The notes beneath the pieces are model-generated. The model searched no databases. It was not told the origin of the DNA and saw nothing but the letters and a program-made list of their open reading frames with translations. Both the position numbers and the translations under genes were made by a program. A stretch of 64,000 nt of DNA from Malania oleifera (lineage: Eukaryota > Streptophyta > Magnoliopsida > Santalales > Ximeniaceae), in assembly GCF_029873635.1 (NCBI RefSeq), contig NC_080421.1, forward strand, positions 40,653,120-40,717,119, read 5' to 3'. Position 1 is the first letter of the stretch. The number at the start of each line of letters is the position of its first letter. Shown piece after piece: positions 11,881 to 23,300 of the stretch.

Positions 11881-12829
11881 TTGAACTTTTTCTGTTTTCT
11901 GTTTTCTGTTTTCTTTTATGTTTTTGTGGAATTTTTTTTTTTGTGAAAACATTTCTCTCTCTTCTTTTGTTCACGAGAATTTTAAAATATAGGGAGAGAC
12001 CCTGACGGACAAAATCAGTTGGTTTTTTTAAAATGGTCTGTCCTAGCCCATGTTTCACAATTTGACCATCCTAATCTGTAGTTTTTGTTAATGTAACTCA
12101 AATTCATGAGGATGTCTAAACGTTTGATAAGAAGATTTTTCTTTGGTGGGAGTTTCTCTTTATGTACTTGTCCCTTAGTATGATGCAAAGAGTCATTTTC
12201 TGCTCATATACAATGCTTGCCACAAAATCTTTCTCCAATTGCAACTTACAATGACATCTTTTAGGAGTTCCTTAGTGAATGCTAATTGGCAAGGACATTC
12301 TTTAGGAGTCCGTTGGTGAATGCGGTTTTCTTTTGTGTAAAGTTGATTCGAGGATGCTGTATTTAGTGATGTTCTATCTTTTTCTTGAACACTACCAATC
12401 CTTGCTGACAAATGAACACTGTTTTTGAAGCTAGTTCTTAATCTCTTGATCTTGTGGGTGATTATCCCCTGTTCACACACCAGACTACAAGGGCATAGGC
12501 AACCATATATTTGGGATATATTTCTAAGTATGTCTTTTGCAGTTAAGCAAATGAGACCTGTTAACTTAATTCTTACCCAACACAAGGAACCAAAAGGACA
12601 CACCTACACACACACACACACACACACACACATGTTGCTGGGATATTTAATTTTAATTAAACCAGCATTCTCTTCCTCCCCTCCCCTTAACTTCCTCTTT
12701 TCTCTCTTGTACTCTATCTTCATGCAGTTTTCTGTATTAATGTTCAATTTCTTTTGGTGCGCAGAAAGAATCACCTCTTGGCTTAGCCACACAATCTGCT
12801 CATCCTGGTAAATTTTTTTCCATCATTAT

Positions 12830-12865
<36 letters not shown>

Positions 12866-13422
12866 GTAGTTGGTTGACAACCGATGTTTTATGACTTTAA
12901 AAGAGAAGGAATGCTTTACTTATTTTGTTAGTTTCTAAATCAGCACATTTATTCATTTTGAGTAAATAAATGATTCTGCAAAACAATGCTAGTGCTCACT
13001 TGAAACTCACCTTTAATTTTGTATGGTGCAGAATAAGCATGGTGCTATGATCTGGTATTTTATTTGATTCATATTGCTTAAATTTGTTATTCAAACTAGG
13101 TTTTTACTTGGTTGGTCTAACATTGGAAAATCAAAAAGAATCTTCATGAAACGTAGCATGGTCATCTCTATCTTTGACACCTCAATCTTCAAAGTACATT
13201 ATCAATCCTTCAAATCTTCTCAAGTAGGCATAGTTGATTATGAAGTTCCAAATGGTTGGCTTGGCTGAAAAGCTTGTTTTGGCTGCTTATTCTGTTTAAG
13301 TTGGGTGTTTCGACAATGTTGAACTACTGCACTTTTTTTTTTTTCCTTTTTCCTTTTTTTTGGGGGCGGGGGAAGGGGTGTCTTTTCATTTTCTTAAGAG
13401 GCTTGAACTTCTAATGTATCTC

Positions 13423-13454
<32 letters not shown>

Positions 13455-13669
13455 CCCCTCTGGCGTGTTTTGGCCATTCTATTTTATTCATTATTGTGCA
13501 ACAAACTTGTTTGTATATATATGCTATTTTCTCAACTGATCTATTTATATTTTTTTTGTCTCCAATTGTAGCTCGCTTCTCCCCTGATGACAAGTACTCA
13601 AGGCAACGAGTTCTTCTCAAGAAGCGATTTGGATTGTTGCCAACCCAAAATCCTCCTCCAAAGTACTAA
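10374..13669 (+). CDS. NOP10: H/ACA ribonucleoprotein complex subunit NOP10
   Basis: NOP10 is the smallest core protein of box H/ACA snoRNPs. With the pseudouridine synthase CBF5 (dyskerin), NHP2 and GAR1 it guides pseudouridylation of rRNA and snRNA in the nucleolus and Cajal bodies. Three coding exons join in frame: 10374-10427 ([18 protein letters not shown]), 12765-12807 ([14 protein letters not shown] plus one base) and 13572-13669 (starting ARFSPDD, ending NPPPKY), giving 64 aa, the usual family length. The N-terminal beta hairpin with Y2, F5 and Y6 and the helix [16 protein letters not shown] that contacts CBF5 are intact. As in other eukaryotes the archaeal zinc cysteines are absent. 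All introns are GT-AG. The first intron holds a LINE tail and microsatellites. The upstream leader carries a telo-box and a site II element. No defect is seen. Confidence 0.97.
11135..11154. repeat. Poly-C tract in NOP10 intron
   Basis: Twenty consecutive C, followed by four G. Long C runs are rare in plant DNA; two more occur at 24902-24918 and 30753-30779. Confidence 0.85.
11182..11280 (-). mobile_element. Short RTE LINE 3' end in NOP10 intron
   Basis: A 99-bp, severely 5'-truncated copy of the RTE LINE 3' end. On the minus strand it ends in a GTTGTTGTTGTT-like tail after the motif GCCGACCCCACTTA. It is bounded by a 10-bp direct repeat AAAATCCATA at 11172-11181 and 11281-11290, the expected target-site duplication. 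The same tail recurs near 26450, 53420 and 63315. Confidence 0.8.
11834..11879. repeat. (AT)n microsatellite
   Basis: About 46 bp of alternating TA in the first coding intron of NOP10. Confidence 0.9.
12605..12632. repeat. (CA)n microsatellite
   Basis: About 28 bp of alternating CA in the same NOP10 intron. A (CT)n run at about 12833-12862 lies just after the second coding exon. Confidence 0.9.
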
Positions 13670-15449
13670 CAGGATTTGACCATGTTGCATTTAGTGTTGC
13701 TTGGTTGCTGTACTTTTAGAGCTTCCCTTCTGTTTCCCCACCTTCATGCAGTAGAGTAGTGAAGAATGTGATTTTCCCGCTATGCATTTTGTTGTACCAT
13801 CGGTGTGAAGTCAACATTTGAATGGAACTAAAAATGGGAGATGAATTTTGAATACATCATTGCTGAACTATCCACATTTGAATGTCCATTAAGATTGAAT
13901 CAGTCAAGTGGTTTTATTATTGTAGTGGTGGCAGAGTGTGCTTGTGCATGAGAAATTGTGATTCACTGTTTTCTTCTTCTTTCTTTGTTTAAAATGCAAG
14001 AGATTGGATGAATGGGTAATGTTCAAGGCATTTCTAACTGTAGGAATTTTTTAGGATCAACGATGCTGCCAAAATTTTAGCTAGTGTTTTGCTGACCCTC
14101 CAGCTCAGTCAATCATGTGTAAGCAGGTTTCTATCATATCTAAATCAACAGCCCTTAGGTTCATATGATAAGGCATTTGCATGAATTTGAAGCTGGGTTA
14201 AAACCTTGATTCCATCCGACGTGCTATGGACCCTCGAATTGCTAGCTTGTGCTTAGAATGGAGGTGGTATATAATGCATCAAGATGGACATCTTGGATTT
14301 GCTCATTTGACCAAAGGTTTGCTTATTTTATGAGCTAGGCTTGGTTTAAGTACTCTTAGCTTTTGCTCAAATTTGGTGAAGTATTCTTAGCCTACTTTTG
14401 CTCGAGTTTGGTAGGTACTCAGCCTACCTTTGGTGCACCACTATTGTAGGATGCTCCTACTCCTATTGTAGGAAGGACTGGTCATTAATAGGTTTTTTAA
14501 CGCCTTCACATGTGTTGGAGTTGGTCAATACTAAAGTTAAAAGGTTATGCATGTTTAAGTAGCTTGGCTATGGTAGGATAGGCTAAATGCTCTCAAGTTA
14601 TATTTGGGACGACATAGGTGTGGGTTATGTGGGTTATGCTCTCAAGTTATATTTGGGTGTGGAACCAATTTACATATTATAAGGCTGGTCAATCTTCTCT
14701 CACCTCTTCTAGTAGTGGCTAAGCAATAGATAGATTGAATTTATCATTTGTTCTCCCCTTTTGTTATCTTATTCTTTTGAGTAAGAGTATTTTGGCTTTT
14801 TGAATGATTAGAGGTCCAAAAGTATGAAATGATAACTAATATAGCCTGTCAAGTACTATTCAATTTAGTCCTCTCATGTAAACCTAGTTGGCCTAAAAGT
14901 CAAGAAGCAGTTTTTCAAAAAAAAATTACTTATGCCCTTTCTTCTTCTTTATTATGAAAGGCAACCCTAAACAAGATAGAATAATACCAACACTGTTAGG
15001 AGGCAGTTTTTTGGATACAATGGCTAGGGTTTTATGAGAACCAAATCTATGTGGGATGGTTGCTTGGAATTGAATGTATAAATGGCTGAATCCATGGGCG
15101 ATGCATGCAATGTTTCTCATCATCACCTATCATCATCTCTCCTAAATTTAAAAGGTCAAGTGTCCATTTTCAACCACCTAAAAATAAAGTCATTCCCCTC
15201 TTTTTTACTTGTCTTGTTTTGTTTTTATTTGTGTAGTCCTAAAGCCAGATTGTTTGGCAAGATAGGGGGGAGTCATTAATACTTTAGAGACAAAGGGACA
15301 TTATGGGCAGCCTTTAATTTGATATAGTTATTATAAACTTTAACATTATTTTATGTTACATCTTATTTAAATTCAAATTCAAGGCACCTCCAAATTTAAT
15401 GGTGACTTAATAATTTTTTTTTAAAATTTTATTGTTTAATAAAAAATAT
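13670..15449. other. NOP10 3' region and intergenic DNA
   Basis: The NOP10 3' UTR probably covers the first 100-250 bp. Beyond it is unremarkable sequence. A short phrase, CTCTCAAGTTATATTTGGG, occurs twice within 70 bp near 14590-14655. I recognise no gene, RNA or mobile element here. Confidence 0.4.
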
Positions 15450-16070
15450 TAAGGGTTCGTTTAGCCGTGAGAAATAATTTTTTATTTTTATTTTTATTTT
15501 TAAATTTTCAAATAATAACAATAAAACATAAGTTAATTTTTCAATTTTACAAAATCTGTATGAAAACTAAAAATAATAAAAGTTTTACATCATTTGCTTG
15601 TCGAAATAATTTTATTTTTTATTTTTAAATTTTTAAATAGTTACAAAAACACCACCTTATATTTTATTTTTCTGAATTTATATAAAAAGTTAGAAAACAT
15701 TCTTTTATTAGTTTCTATATTTTGATTATTGGTGCTATATTTGGGAGAATGAAATAATATAAAATCTAGTATAAAATTGTATTGAACTTTTAAATTCACT
15801 CAATTTAAATTCATGCCTCAAAACTCTTCTTTCAAATACTATCTTATATAATTTTTGAAAATTTTTAAAAAATTATTTTTTTATTTTCCATAATTGTATT
15901 AAAATCTAGAAGTAAAAAAATAAAAATTAATTTAACAACTAAATAAATATTTTATTTTCTATCATTTTTAATACAAATATTGAAAAAAAAAAATTATTTT
16001 TAGAATTCCCTAAAAAACAAAAACGAAAAAATAAAAATATTTTCTACAGCCAAACGACTAAGAATCTCAA
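15450..16070. mobile_element. Probable hAT-like MITE (fold-back AT-rich element)
   Basis: The left end has GTTCGTTTAGCCGTGAGAAA (about 15456-15475). The right end has TTTTCTACAGCCAAACGAC (about 16037-16056), which in reverse complement matches it with a few mismatches. The ~600 bp between is very AT-rich, with mirrored TTTTATTTTTATTTT-type blocks near both ends and no open frame. Terminal inverted repeats of the GTTCGTTTGGC type are common in plant hAT-related MITEs. A target duplication was not clearly seen. Confidence 0.5.
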
Positions 16071-16945
16071 AGATATAACTTTTCAGATTAATTTGTTATT
16101 CATCATTTATTCTTAAAATATCATCAATCTTATAACTTCATTAGTGCATGCATTATGTATCCCTAACTATCATGTATTCCACATAAGATTTAACTCCTAC
16201 AATTCATTACTTAGTTTTCTAAAAAAAGATAGAATTTGATTTCTCTAAAGCAAGAATTTAAAATTGAGATTGGGCCGAGAGTTTTATGGAGGTAAGATTC
16301 TACGTGACTCTCACTCACTTGTAAACAACTATCCACATAAAAAAAAAACACACTTTTATGCACTATTATTACGGACTATAAATAATAACAAAAACTAAAA
16401 ATTACATCATTTGTAAATTCAAAATATTAGTATCCATTTAGTTCTTGAAAAAAGTTTTCATTTTTCATTTTACTTTTCTAAAAAGATATAAAAATGTTAG
16501 GTAAAATTTTATTTTTCATAACATTTGTATGCAATAGATGAACAACAGTACTGTTTACTCGTAAAAATAATTTTATTTTTAATTTCTATATTTTTAAATA
16601 ATTATAAAACACCTTATTTTTTAATATCTTTTTATTATTTATTTTTTAAATTTCTAACTCTTACTTTATTATTTGTTTGAATAATGGAAAAACTTTCTTC
16701 TAATTCATACAAATTCAAATTCAAAAATCCATGATTCTAAAAATTGCCCTATAAAAAATTGAAAAATAAGTTATTTTTTATAATTATTTTGAAATATAAA
16801 AATAAAAAAATTATTTTATACATTTAAATAAACTTTTTATTTTCTACTTTGCATGCATCATTCTCCAAAGTCCAACCAAGAAAAAAAAGAAAAAGCAGAA
16901 AGAAGAAAGATATGAAAAAAGAATGCATGCCGTCCCATAAAAGAA
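16071..16945. other. AT-rich intergenic DNA before the NECAP gene
   Basis: AT-rich with further T-tract and A-tract blocks like those of the adjacent MITE, so part may be a second decayed copy. No gene is visible. Confidence 0.35.
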
Positions 16946-16948
16946 ATG

Positions 16949-17312
16949 TATATAAAATGAAAAGCCAAAAACCCTGGGGGTTGATGAGATGGGAAGGGAC
17001 CAATCATCAATTTAATACGACTCCGCTCCCGTTCTGATCATATCATCGTTCAATCTGCGTAATCCATTTCCATTTTCCAAATTCCATAACAGTTGACCTC
17101 TCACATACACTCTCCTTCCAACCCACGTCTCCCTCCTCTCCTCTCTCTCTGCAACTCTCTCATTGAGAATTTGGTCGATACCTTCCCCTACCCTCGTCCC
17201 AAACCTTCAACGTCCACCTGCCCCCAATCCGCCAGATTCCAAATTCTCCCCATTTTCAAGATTTACTGCTAGGAACAGCCCAGAAGAGCTTTGCACGATA
17301 CACTGAATAATC
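16949..17312 (+). promoter_or_regulatory. Probable promoter and 5' leader of the NECAP gene
   Basis: TATATAAAA at 16949-16957 is a plausible TATA box. A CT-rich leader (17128-17162) follows before the ATG at 17313, as in many plant housekeeping promoters. Inferred from position and composition. Confidence 0.4.
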
Positions 17313-20300
17313 ATGTCGTTTGAGGAGGGAGAGGAGCATTTCGAGCACACCCTTTTGGTTGTGCGCGAAGTTTCCGTCTACAAGATCCCGCCGCGCACCA
17401 CCAGCGGCGGCTACAAGTGCGGCGAGTGGCTGCAGTCCGACAAGATCTGGACCGGCCGCCTCCGGGTGGTCTCGTGCAGGGACCGTTGCGAGATCCGCCT
17501 GGAGGATCCCAACACCGGCGAGCTCTTTGCCGCGTGTTTCGTCCACCCCGGCCAGCGCGACAGCTCCGTCGAGACTGTCCTCGATTCTTCACGATACTTT
17601 GTCTTGAAGATCGAGGACGGCTGCGGCAAGCACGCCTTCATCGGTCTGGGCTTCGCCGAGCGCAACGAGGCCTTCGATTTCAACGTCGCATTGTCCGATC
17701 ACGAGAAGTACGTCAGGAGAGAGCACGAGAAGGAGGCCGGCGAGCCCAGCGATGATAATCACATTGATATTCATCCCGCTGTGAATCACAGATTGAAGGT
17801 ATTGTAATTCAACAACCGGCCTTCAACTTAAATCGGTGTATTTCTTTCTGTAGAAAATTGATCAGTATTTTGGTAGCACTTTTCATACTTTAGAAAGTGA
17901 TAATTGAATTACTTTTAGCTGTTAGAAGCTGGAAAAATACTTTGACAATGCTAACCAAATGCGTTCTTTGGTATTTTTGTGAAAAATTATTTTGCTTCAG
18001 CATCATTCTTAACAATGTTATCTCTTCAGCTTATTGTTGTTGCTGTATGTGGAGTCAGGAGTATAAATATTGTGAAAGTTAAGGGCAGGTTTAATTTCAA
18101 GTATAATATAGTGTAATACAGTTGAGCACTCATGTCTATTCATGTGTGTGTCATATGCTGCTTTGCTCTTGTTCTTGGTTTGACATTTTATTCGGGGTCT
18201 TTGCTGGAGGAATTTTGTCCGATGAGTTATTTGAAATGGTTTAATGTCTATGTTGTTCCCTGCCGAAACTTAAATTCTAGATTAGGTTCCCATGTTTTGA
18301 CTAATTAATGTATCTCTACTTTAGACCAAATAATAGTTTCAGCATGCTGAGGGCAAAAACAGCTTTCTTCTTCTACGTGCTCTTGGTTTCTCAAATGTCT
18401 AGTTTAGCTGAATTACAAGATTTGGGAGTATAGCTAAAGCCTCACACTTGAGAACAAGGTTTTCCATCTGACGTGCTTGAATGGATCCAATATGAGGCTG
18501 AATTAGTGATATAGTGCACACATCTCTGGTAACACCTTATGATTCTCTATTATATATTTGGGAAAACTTCAAATTTCAAATGCAATTCCCAATTTACAAG
18601 GCTTTTTTGCTATATTGCTGATTTGGGGAGGGCATTATGCATCTGAAAAGACTGTTTTTTGTGACTTGAAATTCTGAGTTTCAGGTTTGGGCATAGCACT
18701 TTTCCCATTGGATACAATTAGCCCTAATTAGAGAAAACTTTAAATCAAATATAAAATTTAGGTGATTTTCAGTTGTATATTTTGTATCGGTGTCCAAGTG
18801 GGGTAACCCTAATGATGATAAGCAAGTACAAAAGAATTTAAACTATGAAGAAAGTTTCTTAAGAAAAAAATTAAATGGATTCAGTAGACTGAGAGCAAGA
18901 CATGCTAGACATGCTATTACACATTATCATTTGGTCAAATCAGACTTATTTAATTATCCATGTGTTTCTTGGAGTTTGTTGGCCACAAAGGATTTATGAC
19001 CTAGTCATATGAAGTTTGTCAATGACCTATTATTTTCTGTTCTGCAGGGGCTAATAACAGCTGACTATTACTAAGACCAATAGTGATATAGAACTGTGAA
19101 TGGAAGATGTTTTAGAAATCTATTAACAAGTTCTATTATTGTTTATATTTTTGAAAATTTTCAAATAAGTCTACCTTGTGAGTCATCCATTTAGCGCACT
19201 GCATTAGTTGTTTGCAAAAGAGAAGTTTCAATCTTGTGGATGTTGTCATCCTCATCATTCTTCTTGATACCAAATATTATTCTTGAATTATTATTATAAA
19301 AATGGTTCACTAGATGCCCAAAATGTTAACAGTTCCATGTGCAAGAAAGGCTGGGATAAAACCATTGTAAAGGTACAATTAGTTTAGGGTCGTATATAAC
19401 ATTCCAAGTCAGGTGTGAATGTCTGACCATGAAATATAGGACTTGGCGCAAGCTATCCCTGCAGAGAAAGCAGCCACTTCATAATCATTTGGGTGCTGGA
19501 GAAAACATAAAATCTAAAAGTTCCATTGATCTGGTCCTCATCTGTTTTAAAGGCTTAGCTCCCTTGCAGAAACCCACCGGTGGTGAATTATTTATGTGAA
19601 GTTGTTGGTAACAATGCTATTATTCTTAAGCGAAATGGTTTTTCATTGTTTTTCTCATTCTTCTGGTTATTGTTACTGTTGATGATTTCTCCACCCTATT
19701 AATGCTCATGTAATATTAGTTTAATTGTGAATTAAGTTTTTAATTTGCCCTTCTGCATTGTTTTTGAATCAATCTTCTATTCAAGTGTAAGATGATGTTC
19801 TCTGGTGTATATTTGAGGTTGTCTTTGCTGATGATTTCTAGATATTCGAATTGGCACCTTGCCTTAAACTCAAGTTTGTAGGGTCATTTATCTCTCACAT
19901 ATTGATTGATTAGTCATTTCTCTCTTTCTGCCAGTAGTTTCTTGTTCAGTCTCTGTCTTTGTTATACCATACAAGTTTAGATTGCTTTGTTCCCGTCTGG
20001 ATCGAACTGACTTTTGATGGCTATAGGAAGGCGAAACTATCCGGATAAACGTAAAGAACAAATCATCTAGTGGTACCGGCATGCTTTCATCTGCTGGTTT
20101 GTCAGGAGGGCTTTCTGTTGCTGGAAAGCCAAAAGCACTGGGGCTTGCCCCACCACCTACTGGGCTAGGGAAGATTAGGTCTCCTCTCCCACCACCACCT
20201 AATGATCCTGCTGCTTCTCGGATGACTTCTGCTGGTCATATTCTCAAGGGGTCTAAGGAAAATGTGAAGCGTGCTAATGATCCTCTCTCAGATCTTTCCC

Positions 20301-23300
20301 AACATGAGGTCTGACTTTATTTTCTGTCTTTCTTTTACTGTTTTGAGCATTTGGTTCCAGTTTGGAATATCTATGCACATTTAAAAAAATGGTCTATTTT
20401 AGTGCTAAATTTTAGTTTTGAAATATCATGTCGTTTCATCTCCAAATACTCACATAAGATGGCTTGCAGAAATAAGAAGGCATATTCTTGTTCTTCATTG
20501 ACCTGTAGTTAAGGGTGTGCACAATTTTGTTCAGTTTGGTTTTTTGTAGTTTTTGCCAACACCTTTCTTTTCAGTCTATCCAATAGTCTCTCTCTCTCTC
20601 CCTCATTTATTTTTATATGGCTGTGCAATTCAATTGCCATGAAAGAGATATCTCTTGCAAACCATCCAAATCAACGGGAAATCCTTTGATATTTGCCTTT
20701 GATTTGAAACTTGAGAAGGTGGGGAAAGGTGGTTTATCTTTCCACCTGAGTGGAATTTCGTTCCGAATTGATTGGCAAGGGTATTCTTGGCTGCAGTGTA
20801 ATGGTTTTCCTTTTGCCTGTCCTTGGTAATTGGTTGCTTAGTGAAATTTATTCACAGAATTAGATTTGGGAAAGTTTATTATTGCATAGCAATTACGCTT
20901 TCAAAAAGAGGTAAATTTCTTGAATTGGGGTTGGGTTTGAACGAGAAAAAGATTGTCTGATTTTACTTCTGGAGGCTTTAGAGTTTAGAGGTGATGGCTG
21001 GAGAAGTTTCGTGGAGGAAGCCTCTGATTGATAGTGGGATCTACTCTTACAATTGTTGATGTATTGACAAATGGTAATTCTTTAGATATGCAGTGCCTGA
21101 ATCATTAAATCAGGTAGCCTTTGTGCAAAGCGCGGCAGAGTGGTGGTGTGTCAGGTAATAGGATAGTACTGTTTTTGTGTGAGGGCTGCCTTGGGGGGGG
21201 GGGAGGGTGGTTGCTAGGGCCTCAGCTGAGGTTTGCTGGGGATGATGATTGGCTGTCATAGTCTGGGCCTAGATTTTACTATCATGTTGGATACGGTCCA
21301 ATTTTTAAGTAATTTGGGTTCAAGTCTACATTTGGGTCAATAGCTTATGAACACAGAGCAGACCCAAATGTAAAGTTCTATGTGAATTAAACTTGTGTCA
21401 ATTCTTTAAAGAGCAGGCCAATGCTCAATCCAAGATCAAAAAATGATGCCCATTGTGGTCAAATTTTGGACTAAGGCAGTCAAGCCTATCCTGGAGCAAA
21501 ATTGAATGACGATCATTATTTTATTCCTAAAAAGGTTCTTGTAGCTGAGTTCTCTGACAATCCAAGTATGAAGCATGGCACAAACGATCCATTGCCTAGA
21601 ATGCAGATGAATCAGTTTGCAAGGAAAGTGGAGATCTACAAAAAATTATAGGAACTATGGTGCAAAATAGGATTGGAGAAGAGAACAATTTGCATGTAGC
21701 TTTGTTGTTTCAATTCAGCGGAATTATAGTTGGAAAGAAGGGACTTCAATGAGAGTGGAGTCTGATCAGATTGGGAGGGGAAGGTTCAACTGGTTCTTTA
21801 ATTGAATCAGGTTTCATCATCCCTACAAATAAGGTCATAAACAAACAGATGGCAACTGCAAGAAGAGAATTTCTTTAAGGTGATATTTGGGTGAGATTTC
21901 AGTGTTGTGTGGATAATGTGATTCTGAAAAGCAGAAGTGGGGATCAGAAGACTTCAAATAATGTTAAAAACAATCTTCTCTGACCAGGTGTAGTTGGTAT
22001 CTGTGCAAGGGCGATGCAGCTGGGCTTTGAGAAGTGCAAAATTTTTAGCAACCCAGTAATCAAGAGTTGCATACTACAAAAAGGTTGTTAAAAGAATAAT
22101 GATTGAAGTTTTCTCATGTGGGGGAGCCCCATGATACAAACAGTAGTTCTAGGAAGAAGTGTTGTGAGGGACTGAAATTGGTGACTATTCAGATGAGGGC
22201 AGTATTATGAATAAACAAACAGATGGCAACTGCAAGAAGAGAATTTCTTTAAGGTGATATTTGGGATGAGATTTCAGTGTTGTGTGGATAATGTGATTCT
22301 GAAAAGCAGAAGTGGGGATCCGAAGACTTCAAATAATGTTAAAAACAATCCTCTCTGACCAGGTGTAGTTGGTTTCTGTGCAAGGGCGATGCAGCTGGGC
22401 TTTGAGAAGTGCAAAATTTTTAGCAACCCAGTAATCAAGAGTTGCATACTAAAAAAGGGTTGTTAAAAGAATAATGATTGAAGTTTTCTCATGTGGGGGA
22501 GCTCCATGATTCAAACAGTAGTTCTAGGAAGAAGTGTTGTGAGGGACTGAAATTGGTGACTATTCAGATGAGGGCAGTGATTTTGGATGGTGAATTTGTT
22601 TTTGTTTGCTAATTATTATTGGGTTAATTTCATTCACATTTCCTTTGTGTCTGAGACTTCTACAGGCTACTCAGAATGCAGGGGTGTTTGGAGGGTGATT
22701 AGGACAAGAAGCAAGACCTTGGGAAGATCTTTGTTGGAGAATACTTAAGAATTGGATTGAGGATTGTTGGGTTTAGTTAGTTTATTATGTATTTATTTAA
22801 TTAGTATAGTATTATGTATATTTGAGGGCTTCTTTGTAGTATTGGTGTATTCTAGGGGTATGTTTGTTATGTAATGTAGTTTTGTTGGTATATGTGTAAT
22901 TTCATGTGTTTAAAGGCTTTATTACAAATAGTGCGTGAATGCCATGTTGTTGGCAATCATTGAATTTAGTGAACATGAGTTTCTTCCATTTCAACCCCCC
23001 CATTTTTCTCTTTCATTATTCTTCTTCCCCCTCTTCTTTTCTTTTTCCTTTTGCCCACAGTTTTGTAACTTCCCTCTCCTTCTCTGCTGCTTCATCTTCT
23101 TTCTTCTTGTTCTTCTCCCTTATCTTCCTTTTACTTGTCTTCTTCTCTCTCTGTTTCTCTTCTTTCATTCTATCCCTAATTATTCTCTACCCTGAAATTT
23201 AGTAAAAAAAAAAAAAGGGGAGAAACAGTTCTGAATCCCATTTTTTGAAATCTTGATTTCCATCCAAGATTTTACAACACCGCCCACACCGCCAGAAGCA

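Noticed and set aside
12193-12603. A 136-codon minus-strand open frame in a NOP10 intron
   Set aside because: No recognisable protein, and it overlaps the microsatellite and splice region of NOP10.
17256-17755. Long antisense and alternate-frame open frames over NECAP exon 1
   Set aside because: They arise from the GC-rich codons of the true exon, overlap it fully and match no family.
22935-23202. Hydrophobic open frames resembling membrane proteins
   Set aside because: They are translations of a pyrimidine-rich CTT/TTC stretch in the LTR element.
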